This document shows positions 1 through 11,941 of a stretch of 64,000 bases of DNA, piece by piece. This DNA comes from Rosellinia necatrix (Eukaryota > Ascomycota > Sordariomycetes > Xylariales > Xylariaceae). Made by a program: the position numbers and the translations under genes. Under the pieces are notes generated by a model that saw only the letters and a program-made list of their open reading frames with translations, did not search any database and had not been told where the DNA came from. Location: the NCBI GenBank assembly GCA_021209875.1, contig JAGYVD010000001.1, forward strand, positions 2,108,001 to 2,172,000, written 5' to 3'. Each line of letters starts with the position of its first letter. Position 1 is the first letter of the stretch.

Positions 1-76
1 CTCTGGCCTCATACAGACCCACACGTGACTGCGTGTTTTTGTTTCAACTTACCTAGTAGCAAACCTTATTTACGTG

Positions 77-3000
77 CTAGTGGGCGGTCCACACGTTCTT
101 GGCCCAAGAGTTCCCTGTAGATGCACGACTTCGCCTGAGCCTGGCAGCCATGTTCCTAGCAGTCCTCCATTTTAGATACCGCCTCGATCCAAACTCATGT
201 CTCGCGAGTTGCGGGAACCTTTCGAATAGCATCGAGTTCGGGCCGCCGCCGAACCTAGATCTCCATTTCCCCGGCTCCGCATAGTCTTGCATCCTTCTCA
301 ATTCCCATAGGATCACCTCCTCGATGTCTAATTTGCTTCTTCCGGGGAAGGCTGAGGCGGGCCTGCTAGCCTCTACAATCGCTGCGACGTGATGAGCAGC
401 TCGAGCTTTCAGGTCGGCTGTTTCCGCTTTCTCGACGGGCGCTGGCCGCTTCTCGCTCATTTCTCCCGGCTGGTCTCCTATCGGCTGACTCGCAACCTCA
501 AGGTCGAGTTCCATTTCTGATCCCTGAGGAGTTGCCGCTCCACCGCTCGAATCCAAATCCATTGGCTCATCGCCAGCCTCCAACCTTGGGACTTGGAGAG
601 TGTCTGTGGCAGTCAGGGCGCCAGTAGTGCTGTTCGTGTCGTCAGTTCTCGTTTCTGCTGCCTCCAACTTCGCCTGTCCTGTTCTTCTCCGCGTGGCATC
701 CTTATCGTTGGGGAGGCTGGTCCTCTGCAGCATCTCGCCACCCCCTGGCCCTAGTACTTTGGCGCCCTTCAAAATCGTAGAAAGATCGAGCGCTGTGTAT
801 GCCATGATCTCCATGACCTTCCCCGACAGCGGCGCTCTCCAGACGCCCTCGTCGAAATACACCGACATTAGCGCCATTGTCTGCGTCGCAATCCAGAACG
901 AGTTGTCCGCCCACGGAAAGTGCTCATTCTTGAGCTGTTCAAAGATGCTTTCAAATCTCGTCATCTTGACCTCCTGCTCGTCAAATGATTCCTTTCTCTT
1001 CTCTTCGTAGCTCTCCCCCATCTGGCTCGCGCTCGGGGCGGTGAAGGTGCGTGTCTCCTCATTCCTGTCCGGCATTATACCTCGTTTACCCCTCTCCCAC
1101 AGGAAATCAGGCCGCAGATTCGTCTTCCGCCGCTCGGTACCGGTGAGCTCAAGTCTCCCCCGGTACTCTTCTGGTTTAATCTCAAGAATCTTTTTGTTGG
1201 CTAGGTCTTCCCACCCCTGGTGCAAGATTCTCAGCACTCCCACGCTGCCTAACCGTCCCGTGCTGGCGGCGATTAGCCGTGCATCCCGGTCGTTGTAATT
1301 CCGGAGCGTAATGTCCGCGCCGCGCTGCATCAGGATACGCAACATGGCGTGTCTATCCAGGCGCGCTGCTACATGAATGGGGGTGTTGCCTCGCTTGTCG
1401 GTTGCGTCGATGGGCGCTCCGGCATCGAGGAGCGCGAGAGCGACATCGATGGAACCGGCAAGGATGGCGCAGTGGAGCGGCGTGCCGTATTGGTTGTTGC
1501 TGGGGTCTAGCTTAGGCTTGTGCTTAAGGAACCCTTGAACCAATTCAAACTCGCCGAGGAAGCACGCTCGGTGCAGCGCTGTCATGCCGTACCGGTCAGC
1601 ATGGTTTACGCTGGCTCCCTTGCTGAGAAGAAGGTCCAAGTTGGTTACTGACGCACAGCAGTGGAGCGGAGTTCGTCCTAGTTCATCCTCCACCTGCAGA
1701 AGGCCTATCCGTTCCTCCAATATCCACCGTGCCGTGCGACTCGATGGACCTGTAACAGCCAAGTGAAGCGGGGTCCTCTTTAGATTGTCGCGAGGCGGTT
1801 GCTTTGACGGGTTGAGTCCATGCGAGTAGCTGTCGATCAGCTTGGGAATTGCCAGCGTCTCGGGTGCATCGCGTCTTGCTGCGATTTGGGCTACAAAATG
1901 AATGGGCAAGTTGAAGAGCTTAGGATCCAATCGTGATCGAAGCTCGGCAGATGCTAACTCTGGCTCGGTCTCAAGAAGAGCGGCGACAACGTCGTGATCT
2001 TGAAAGTCGATTGCCTGCATCAGGGCGGTCATACCGCTTGACGTAGTAGCGCTAAGGGGATGTATCTTGCTGGATAAAGCAATCGTTTTCTTGAGCTGGT
2101 CAAGTCGATCTCTGCCGTGCATGGCAACCAGTGCGAGAGATGTCAAGAAGCTGAGGGCACACGGCAAAGGTTCCAGGGGCTGAAGCTTCTCAGGCGATGC
2201 GTGTTTCAGCAGCTCGGCAAGAATTTCCGCGCAGTGGTACTTCGTGGCCAGGTGAAGCGCAGTCCAGGATGAACGAGGCTCGCCTGGGGGAAATTGGCCT
2301 TTGTGATAGACTGGGCACATTGGGTCTGCCCCCAGCGACAGGAGTGCTTTGACCGTATCCAAACAATTCACAGATACCGCTACTGCTAAGGGAGTGCCGG
2401 ACAGTTGAAGCGGCCACTGACTGTGAGCCTCCCGTATAATATTGGTAGGGGCATTGACTAGTACCCGAGATGAGCATAACCTCAGTCTTTTGGCGACTGC
2501 CTCGATCGCCGCGGCGTCTTCAAGCATGAAAAGCCAGTGAAATACTGTGCAGCCGTCGAGGGTAGTTGAGTTGGGACAATGTCCAATGGTTAGTAGGTTT
2601 AAGACCCACTCGGAATATCCATCAAAACACGACTTAACGAGCAAGGGCATCTCTTGAGCCATTGACGTCAAACGAAGCAACTTCGACACCCGTGTGGCAT
2701 ATTGTCTTTGCTCAGTATCAGCAGTTGTGTCTCTCCCCAGCCGGAGCACCCCAGCAAACGTGGTTGCAACTGGGTGGCTTTCGGCTTTGGCTATCTCGGC
2801 ATAGTGATGAGCGCTCTCTGGGTTCCGCGGGACACCAAAGCCGACGTGGTAACACAGTGCAATCTGCCATGCAATGCTGCTGCTGTCTTTGGCAAGATTC
2901 TCCGCATGGATTTGCTTGAGGTCCCTGAATATCTGCTCCTCGTGGGCCCAGGGTATTTCTCTTCCATTCTCGGAGCGGAACATCTGTAAACAGGCTCAGC

Positions 3001-4384
3001 TATTGCCTGCATTACAAAAAATAAAGAGCAAATGATAGCAATATGGCGAAGTACCTCATAAGTCGGGGTGGGAGCCTCAAGATGGAGCGCTAAGTCCGCC
3101 TCAAGGCCCTTGAGGCCAGAGACACTGACCAGGAAATTAGCTCAAATCACTTGCACCCCGCGAATCTACTAGAATTGACGTACTGCCACATGTCCGAGAT
3201 CGTTATTCTTCTGCCATTTGGCACGCGTTGCGCTGGATCCTCTTGTAGCGTCCTGTGGAGGGTTATTCGGATGAACATGGGACTCCCAAGACTATTCGCG
3301 CCGCCCGGCACAGAGTGCTTAGCGAGGCGAAGCAACTCGCCAGGCCTGATTACATCGTCACTATCGGCTTCTTTATTGTTTCCCCGGCTCTCTTCAATGC
3401 AAGCCACGTATTCCTTGCCTCCAAGACACGCTTCCCATAAAAGAAGGCCGAACGACCAGATATCGCATTTGGGCAAGTCAGCCCTGTCGATCGGATAATA
3501 GTCTTGGTTCTGGACTTCAGGTGCATTATAACTAACAATATATGTTAGCCTGTTCATCAGGAGAGCCTAATTTATACTCACATTAATGTCCCTCCATATC
3601 TCATCTGGCCAGACTCGCGCTTCCTGGATTTGTCATTCATGATAAGTGCATGACCGAAGTCGGTCAGCTTCGCCAGAGCCTTAGATGGGCGGTCCCAAGA
3701 CGGGAAGACGAGCACATTATCAAGCTTGACGTCCCCACGGACAATGCCGCAGGTGTGGAGCGCAGAAAGAGCCGACGCGACGTCTCCCACGAGAATCTCG
3801 ATGTCCCTTGGTAGGGGAGCGCAGTTTAGCTTTTGGAAGTACTGCCTCAGCGTCCCGAGAGGAGCATATTCGACGAGGATATAGGGGATAATCCGGCTGC
3901 CGCGTACGTTCCATCCGTAGCCTTCAGCGGATGGGAAGTTGGGGTGGGTTCGCAATGGGCCATGTTTCATGATTTGGACCTCGAGAATGACGGATTTCAA
4001 CCGCTGTCGAAACGCCTTGTCATTCACAGCACACTTGGCCTTCAAGTGTTTGACCGCAAATACTGTTTTGCCGGCGACACAGCGCCCAACGATAGAAGTC
4101 TCGCCCTCACCTAGTGATTCCTCCCGAACAAGCTCCTCGTAGCGGTAGCGAGGTAGATTGAGGGTCTTCATCGAGCGGAAGACGTCCTCGAGACCGTGCA
4201 TAGCCTGGCTTTGTTGTTCTGAGAAGATTGCGCAGCTCAAGCTAGATACCGATGTCCGCGAAAGGAACGTATTCCAACTCAAGGTGGACTCAACCGAGAC
4301 GACCTTGTTCACTTCGACTTCGGCCTCGCCCTCGACGAGTGACCATGACTCGGAACTTGAATCGGTGGCGGTGGTGTCAGCCAT
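77..4384 (-). CDS. Protein kinase-Sel1-ankyrin repeat protein (multi-exon)
   Basis: Exon 1 (4384-3582) and exon 2 (from 3531) encode a Ser/Thr-type kinase domain. A 50-bp intron (3532-3581, donor GTGAGT, CTAAC branch) joins GTL to IYNAPE, restoring the APE motif. Visible kinase motifs are a degenerate Gly loop (GEGETSIV), the VAIK-type lysine (FAVKHLK), a catalytic loop reading VRGDVKLDN in place of HRDxKxxN, and DFG. The last exon (77 to about 2983) opens with a Sel1-like stretch (CYHVGFGVPRNPESA), then roughly ten ankyrin repeats (TPLHLAV, TALHRAC, TPLHCAI, TPIHVAA), then a charged, probably disordered tail. The kinase-Sel1-ankyrin order is a known fungal architecture. The junction between 3147 and about 2930 is uncertain: exon 2 reads to a TGA at 3147, and a donor at 3148 (GTGATT) joined to an acceptor near 2932 keeps the frame. 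Two separate genes (3147-4384 and 77-2983) remain possible. It is divergent from the HeLo gene at 4734. Confidence 0.72.
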
Positions 4385-4733
4385 GGCCGTAGACTCGTCA
4401 AAGAAAGTCGTGGGAGCGACCGTTCGATTTCACACCCAGAGAGGCCCGGCCAAGCTGCAGCCTGGTCGAAGAGAAAGAAGCTCCCGATAAGGGCTGCTCA
4501 TACTACCTACTGGCATTAGCTTGGGAAGCGGGCGGGGTTTCCAGCTCTCCTGCATCCAACCTCAGCCGCAGTGGCTGCCTCAAGATCATCATACCCGAAC
4601 CCATCAGCTGGCTGCGAAAGGCCGAAAAGCACTTTTGTCTTCTCTTCAATTGGAATCCCAGTATCTTGCCCGGCATTTCACCATCACGGGTGCCGCATCC
4701 GCATGAAGCAGACGGAAGCCTTGCTAGACCGAA
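4385..4733. promoter_or_regulatory. Shared divergent promoter of kinase-ankyrin and HeLo genes
   Basis: The 349 bp between the two opposed start codons is the only non-coding DNA available for both promoters. I see no clear TATA box or operator. Its role is inferred from the head-to-head gene arrangement alone. Confidence 0.5.
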
Positions 4734-6575
4734 ATGGATCTCCTCAGTGTTGCAGGATTAACCATCGCCGTCCTCGATCAGCTGTGGAAGATCGGGGATC
4801 GAACAGCTGAGCTGGTATCGAACTTTCGAGATTTCGATAATGTGGGTACAGAGCTACCGGCCCCTAGGATTCAGACAGGCTGACGCGCTCTAAAGGACAC
4901 GAAGGTGCTTGAAAACAAGATACGCGACGAGAATAATCGGACAAGGGCGCTTCATATGCTTTTATTTGAGCCATCTAGTGTCAGTGGCACCTGGACTTCG
5001 TTCATTAGCTGCAGTATGGCTGACAGACGGTAGACATATGGAGGAAAGTCGCTATTCGAACAGTTCGACGCCGAGGTCCAAGGCCAGATTCATATATTCC
5101 TCGAGCAAGCAACGGGTGTGCTCGGCCAAGCGTACGAGCTACTTTGCCGCCGAGAAGAAAATGCTGCCAGCGATAAAGAACCAAAGGCAACTCTCACGGT
5201 TTCGTCTCCTCGGCCCGGAAGCTTGACTCCCCTTTCTGGCGAGTCTTCGCTGGCCACGATCAGACGGCTGGGATCCTTCCAGCGTCTTCGGTGGTCCCTT
5301 CTCGACAAGAAACGTGTTGAAGTCATCGTCCGAGATTTCAGTGAACTCAATGGTAGGATACATGAGAATATCAAGCTGTGGTGTCTTGGTACTTCTGTTG
5401 GGGTCAACTTGCAGCATCTGAAGCGACTTGAGAATGATCACAGCTCACGAGCGCTGGGGTTTGACGTTGACGCGAGACTGCAAATGGCCACCCGCCTGGC
5501 CCAGACAATTCCAATGACGCTCGAACAGAATGACAGTCTCGTGCAGCAGAGAATCTTGGACGTTAAGGAATATGGCGACAAATTTGGGGTGTTCACGTGG
5601 GAAGGAAAGTCAGTGCTTGTCGAATATCGATCGTATGCTCCAGAATCCCCTGTACCTGTCGAGCTGGATGACCGGACACGCGACCTAGTCGATAAGTTGG
5701 CGAATCTCCTTCATCAGCCCAAGGAGATTGTCTTCCGGACTCCATGCTGCGAGGGATGGGTCAGGCAGATGCAGCAAAACAGGGTTATCTTCATGTTCGC
5801 TATCTCCGAGACTGTGGATCCAACACCGGTCAGCTTGCTGAAGGTACTATCCGTTAATGACCAAGCACCGCCATCTCTGTCCCAAAGATTTCAACTGGCG
5901 GTTAAGCTATCCCGCTGTATATCGCAACTGCAACTTGTCAAATGGGTACTGGCACCTGGGTTCAAGGAGTTTGTGCATCATAGCTGACAACGCCTAGGTT
6001 CACGAGAGCTTCCGAAGCGAGAACATCCTTTTCTTTCCAACCCTCCCAAATACGGAGGAGCCGAAGAGCAGGCTTGATTTATCCGAACCTTGGGTTCTTG
6101 GTTTTGAATTCAGCCGCCCCGAAACTTACTTCTCGCAGGGCCTTGAAGACATATGCTTCTCGCGGGACATCTATCGACATCCAGACCGTCAAAGACACCC
6201 CAGCCAGCCTTTCAACAAGATGCATGATATCTATGCCCTGGGCGTAGTTCTTCTTGAAATAGGTACGATGTTGCCCTGGAACCCCGGGGATGGTCTTTAA
6301 CTGAATTCCTTACAGGGCTGTGGCAAGAAGCTTCGAGTCTCGAGAAGTCCAGCTTTTCCAGATACCCCGAGCCCTACGCTATCAAAAAGCATATCATACG
6401 TCATGCCGAGAAGCGTTTGGGCGCAAAAATGGGAGAGAGATATCAGAGCGTCGTTCTCAAGTGTCTTCAGGGGAGCTTTGACGTTGTTAATGACACAAAG
6501 GAGGACCTAAAGCTACAGCAGGCGTTCAGGGCACAGGTAGTGGATGTGTTGCAGAAGGCAGCAGATAATATCTGA
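4734..6575 (+). CDS. HeLo-domain protein with C-terminal pseudokinase
   Basis: A protein of about 542 aa. The five-exon model is 4734-4841, 4896-4979, 5034-5945, 5998-6262 and 6316-6575; the four introns are 52-54 bp and every junction keeps the frame. The N-terminus begins MDLLSVAGLTIAV and continues with LENKIRDENNRTRALHMLL and YGGKSLFEQFD. This is the pattern of the HeLo (prion-inhibition and propagation) domain, which in HET-S is the membrane-targeting cell-death domain; it covers roughly residues 1-190. The C-terminal part (about 235-540) has a kinase-like fold signature: VHESFRSENILFF at the catalytic loop, PWVLGFEFSRPE where DFG should be, and DIYALGVVLLEIG. The catalytic HRD aspartate and the DFG aspartate are both replaced, so it should be a pseudokinase. 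No HET-s-type amyloid motif is apparent at either end. A role in regulated cell death is inferred from the HeLo family. Confidence 0.85.
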
Positions 6576-7271
6576 GATCAACTACCTTTTGAGGCCCAAA
6601 TACACATATTCATACAGGACATATAAAAGTGCTTGTTACCACTGAAGAGTTGTCTGTACAACAAAACGCAGCTAAATTTTCCACAAAAAAAAGTCTACAA
6701 TCTAGTTTCCTATAACTCTTCGAGCCTTTCCTAATGTTCAGATGCCAAAATTGCTTCACGGTTTCTCTATTTTATAAACTGTTATAAAGCTTTGAATAAA
6801 CTAAACAAGTAATATTAAGAATCAACCATATCACTCTTTATATATTTAACTAACTCAGTAACATAATTCTTATCAGTTTTTATATCGTGTCAGGCTCTTA
6901 AATCCTAATGGAGTAATTAATAGCAAGTTATAACACCAAGATGTCTCAGGGTAGTGCATATATACTAATATAATTGTCATGAGATTCGTAGTTCTGTTTT
7001 TTCCTGCACACAAGAATGATGTAGGCCAAGGCAGAACACACGCCTAGCCCAATCTAGCTGACATGTTGTTATCAAGCGTCAAGTTCCTAACGTATTACAT
7101 TATATATCTGCATTGTCTATGGTCAAGGAGGCTCTAATCATCGTACACCGACCGACCTATACCTGTTCCTTGAGATTTTTAGATATATTCGTCCCACACT
7201 TGAAATATCCTGATAGTGGTTTCATGGCACACCTGTTCCTTGTTCCGTCTATAATTAATTATACTCCATTC
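6576..7271. other. AT-rich intergenic region, no gene seen
   Basis: This is the convergent gap between the 3' ends of the HeLo gene (plus) and CHO2 (minus). It is visibly AT-rich from about 6660 to 7000, with TATA/TTTATA runs and no sizeable reading frame. It probably holds both 3' UTRs and polyadenylation signals. Confidence 0.6.
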
Positions 7272-10200
7272 TCAGCCCCCTGGTGTCGTGGTTCCCTTGG
7301 AACTTGACATACTGTATGGTGCCTAATAATCCACAGCGTTAGCATTTCTATCAAAAGGTACGGAGGGTTCAGCAACAAAGTTGGGAAACTCACCAAGACC
7401 TGCTTCGCGTTACATATTCTCCAGGCAAGGTTCCTCACGTTCCCGTCGGCGGAGACTACTGCCGCAGCAAATTCGATGCCAAACATCTGCCGAATGGCAT
7501 AGACGATCCTCTTCGCGTATTTGCCATCACGCTCGACATGGCTGCCCCAAGGCTCGGTAGGTTTGCTGGGCGCGATATCGGGATCCCGGTCTAAGCAGTT
7601 CTGCACGACCGAGAGGAGCGCTGTTTCAACTGCGGTCTGGTAACTTGCATGTGGGTCGATACCTGCAGGAACATCCTCATCATCAAATCTGGCGACATGG
7701 ATCTCGAACGGTTGCGATATCGCCATCGTGTTGTGATTGCCGTTGTGGTGATACCGAAACTCGAAAACACCCTGTGTCCACCAGAGCTTGTCGCCGGAAA
7801 AGATAATCTCGCCTTTGACAAGATTGATCTCATCGGAGCCGGGGCCGTTTGTTGGAACATCATAGACAAGAATACCCTTATCAGCTGTAGTGGACTCGTA
7901 TTGGTCTGGAATCGTTGGGGTCCAACGGCCCAATGAAGAAACGCCAGTAACGTCTCTTGACTGGTTGTCAGCCACCATGTATAGACCGATCCAGTCTTTC
8001 TTGCCGTGGTTTGAAGGCGCCGTCCATTTGACCTTTATGGGTGACCCATATTCAAAAATCAGGGTATTCAGATAGTTAGGGAATCTGCCGGCTGTCCCCT
8101 CTTTCCCACTAGATCTTTCTGTAAGTGCAGAGCCCGAGGAATTTTCTCCCTCCACGGTGACTGAGTAGTGCTTAGAATAGCAGGCGGCTAGGTCGGACGT
8201 GTACTTGGGAATTCCGAGTCGAGTGGGATATTTGTTGAATAGCGCAGTTGTATCCCTGACGATTGTCGAGACACCCGCGACTAATCTCGGACGGGCTGCG
8301 TCCAAAAGCTCCTCAACCACACGCGAAGTCTGATCCATGAATTGGTTTACGCTGCTCTGCCACTCCACTACATAAGGCGGAAGCGCTCGTTTGATGACCC
8401 TTGTCAGACCTGCCTCGTCTCTAAGGTTCTCGCCGTATACTTTTCGCATGTGGGGTTGTTCGACAAATTCGAGAAATACAATGGTCAAAACATGACTGAT
8501 CCATGCTAGGATAAAGACCGCCTTGCTCCAGGTAATTAGTGCAGCGCCCCATAAGCCAGCTGTGCCGATGATCCTTTCGGGGTTATTCAAGAAACGATAG
8601 ATCGATGTATAATTGAGTTTCACGCCACGATCGAAAAAGAAGTCACCGAAGAACCAGCCGAACTCGCCTAGCGATTCGTAGATGCTCATAGCAGTCCAAA
8701 TCTGCAAAGCGATAAGGCTGGAACCGATTACGTGTCGTAAGAGTACGAACCCATAGTTCCAGTCAACGGGAACCGAGTACATCTTCCAGCAGGCTGCAAT
8801 GAATGACGCATAGCAAAGGACGTGGGAGATGTGGTACATTCCCTTCCACTGTCTCCATGCCTCGTTTGTCGTGTCTCCAAACTTCAAGAAGTGGCGAGTC
8901 CACATTTTGTCTTCCGACTGGCGATGCAGGATGGAGCCTAGACCAATGGAATACCAGATTCTCCATATGAATGCATGGATGACGAACAAGAACTGCCAGA
9001 CGGGGCCTTGTGGCGTGACCAGCGCAAGTATGACGAGATACAAAACCAGTAGACATGTCGAATAATCGGTATTCCGGAATAGATCGATGTTTTGGAGCCC
9101 AAGTAGGTTGTGGATATCCTTGGGCGACGGTTGCTGGGGCGCAGGCGAGGAATCGCGAGGGTCCTGGGAGGTGCTCGTGCCGCGTGACGATGGCCGATTT
9201 TCCTCCTCGGATTCGACACGTTTGCGGGGGGCAGGGGGGTTGTATGTCTTCTCGATATGTGGGTTCTCGACTAGGACCAAGAAGGCGAACTGGCAAGCAT
9301 GGGCCAGGATAGAGATGAAAAGCACAGCATAGCTTCCGGCCATCATGGAAATGCCGTAGTAGCCCGCATAGCCAATGGAGTACATGGGATGCGGTGCCAT
9401 CTCGAAAACGCCATCAAACGTCAATTCCTGGTCCACCAAGAAAAAGAAATCACCCCAATACCAGGCGTAGTCTTTCACGACGCGTAGAGCATCGAGCTTG
9501 ACCCAAAAGTTGAACCCAACGATGGCCATGCCCAAGAGCCACCGGCCAATTGTCATGGGTACCGGTTCGCCTACCGGGGTGTGGGTGCACGCGATGGCGA
9601 AGAGGCCGTAGGACACGAAGTCACACAGAAGAATGAGGTCGACGAATCGGCGGAAGACAAGCCAGGTGTTGTACTCGATGGGTGCGCTGTCAAAGTCGAA
9701 TTCGCTGTGGATCTCGGTCTCGGACTCCCGCTTGAGCAGGTTGTACAGCCATGGGCGTGGGTTCTCCCCGGTCGAGGGGAGTTCGAACAGCCGCCACTTC
9801 TGCGCCCATGCGACGAGTGTGTTGTCATTGGACTGCCATCGCAGCAAAACACCAATACCGATGTTGTAGGCGGCACGCCAAAAGAGGTACACAGCAGCGA
9901 AAACGTACTTGCTCTGGGGCGACGGAAGGGCATAGAGCGCTAGGATGTGGGCGGCCAGGACAGCCAACACGACGATGTCGCCGACATTCTTCGGTTGTCT
10001 AGGGTCAAGCATCTGTGGAATCCTGTCGTGGGTGACGGGGACGACGAAGACTACAGAACACCAGTGACGCATACATTAGCCCAGCAGTCGATCGCATCGG
10101 GTCCTATCGAATGGAGTCGCTACTCACCCTGTCCGCCACGGGTTCGACCGTACGTCTTCGGGGTGTCTTGCTTCGGCGGCTTCGTACTGCCCTTGTCGCC

Positions 10201-10317
10201 CCCAAGAGCTGATGGCTCTTTGTTCCCCGCATGCCCGTGAGGGGAATCGCTACCATCCTCGTCGCCAACCTGCCGGCGACGCAGCTCAGCGGCAGGGTTG
10301 TCGCTCGACGGGCCCAT
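7272..10317 (-). CDS. CHO2: Phosphatidylethanolamine N-methyltransferase (CHO2)
   Basis: A protein of about 965 aa. The exons are 10317-10128, 10050-7394 and 7322-7272; the 77- and 71-bp introns have GTGAGT donors and the splices keep the frame. The last exon encodes [16 protein letters not shown] then TGA. CHO2 transfers the first methyl group from S-adenosylmethionine to phosphatidylethanolamine at the ER, starting the methylation route to phosphatidylcholine. The protein shows many hydrophobic helices and two tandem PEMT-type modules: one around [12 protein letters not shown] and [18 protein letters not shown], the other around [19 protein letters not shown] and [13 protein letters not shown]. 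Each module ends in a similar ENPHIEKTY or EQPHMRKVY motif. The length fits filamentous-fungal CHO2. The N-terminus is a hydrophilic leader with LDPRQPKN just before the first helix. The start at 10317 (MGPSSDN) was chosen because the exon then splices in frame. Confidence 0.93.
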
Positions 10318-11941
10318 TGTGATTGGCTCTGGGCGTGGTTGTGCCACAGGAGACAGGAGGAGGAAGGCAAGGGGAAATGACGAGATGTGTTGAACCTCGT
10401 CTATCTGCTCGCACCTGCGAGGCCGAGATGTTGAATGAACCAATATGCAATTTGAACGATGGCCCGCTCAGTCTTTGTTGGGGTTTGTACAAAATTTAAA
10501 AATAAAGGAAGAAAAGAAAAGAAAAGAAAAGAGAAGAGAAGAGAAGGGAAGGAGAACAGGCAACGGTCCTGGGGCCGGTTGTAGATGCTACCTATCCAGT
10601 TAATTGAGGTGCAGGGGAGAACAGGAAGAGATGGAGGTAGGTGCTCAAGCACAGGCAGAGCAATATATTTATTATATATGCACCTGCCGAGCCTAATTAT
10701 TTGTGCGGGCATTCAAACCTCAGAACTGCGTGCGATTATCCATTACCTACCTAAGTAACCTACCCAATACCCAGGTATGACCCGGATACCTATAGATACG
10801 TATTGCTTTATCGTTACCTATCTGCCGCGGGTTTGGGATAACGTCACTGCGAAGCTAGCCGATTCCCTGCCAAAATGACATTGCAAATTGCATGTGGTAG
10901 ACCGAGTCTCCACCAGTCTGCTACGGCTGCTAATAGGGAATGGGCCTTGGCAACAAGGGCGTGTTGTCATTTGATACCGCGACCCGGTTGCGCCAGTCGC
11001 TGTGCGAAGTACCTATCCATCTACCTACCTAGTCGGTACGGTAGTGTAAATCTAAGTCTCGACGTGTTCTACTGTACATAGGTACTGTAGTCACATTGAC
11101 ATTGCAGATGCTCGCAGATGCCGCGGGCAGCAACGGAATGGAGGCGCTCTATATGCATGCTAACCTTAAAGGGGGAAAGCGGGCTTAATCTAACCGGTTA
11201 AATATGTGTGGCTCCATCACATCCCCGAGTTATGTATATGCACTACGGTGTAACTTGCTTGCTAGGGGCCCTCATCCGAAGAATAGCCTCCACTAGATGC
11301 TTACAGTGGTCCAAACACAGCCTCCGCACGACTTTGATCTATAGTCCCGGATTCTAGTTGTCCATTGACATGCCTACCTACTTTCGAAGGGACAAGATTC
11401 AACATGTATGTACATATATATATATATATATATATATACATACATTGCTGTCTAAACAGCATAGAATAAATATTGCTTAGATATCCAAAATACCTTTCCA
11501 GCAGCATGTAGCCTTACGAGGCAACAGGAAAACCGGGTAAGTGGCTGGTGGGAATTTGTCTTGTATCTATCAGCCCATCCTACACCCCAAATATTTCACA
11601 TCACTGCCTAAGTAATAGTAGTAATTAGTTAATGCTATGTATATGGGCTGGGTCTTCGGAAGCAAACGGGAGGACATGCATCGGAGCATCTAAACCCCCC
11701 CGCCTGACATGGTACTTGGTCCCCGTAGTCAAGTAGTAGTCAAGCATCAGCCGGTGAGCATTGGATAGACACTGGGGTATATTTTGAAAATTCTATCCCC
11801 ATTGATAGAAGCCAATAATGTGGTATATATTCGACCGATACCACGTAATGCCAGATGTGTCGGGGTAAAGCCCCGGAGCGGCCATGCTCATGCCCTATCA
11901 TTATCTCCCCGCTTGTACGCCCCATGCGATGCTCATACAAC
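10318..11941. other. Intergenic region between TIF35 and CHO2
   Basis: This contains the CHO2 5' flank, with a purine tract on the plus strand (10501-10555, polypyrimidine on the CHO2 sense strand, common in fungal promoters), several TACCTA/CAGGTA-type motifs (10742-10800, 11011-11025) and a TA microsatellite. I see no convincing gene in it. Confidence 0.6.
11413..11438. repeat. (TA)n microsatellite
   Basis: About 13 uninterrupted TA units, flanked by TGTACA and ACATACAT. It lies in intergenic DNA downstream of TIF35. Confidence 0.95.
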
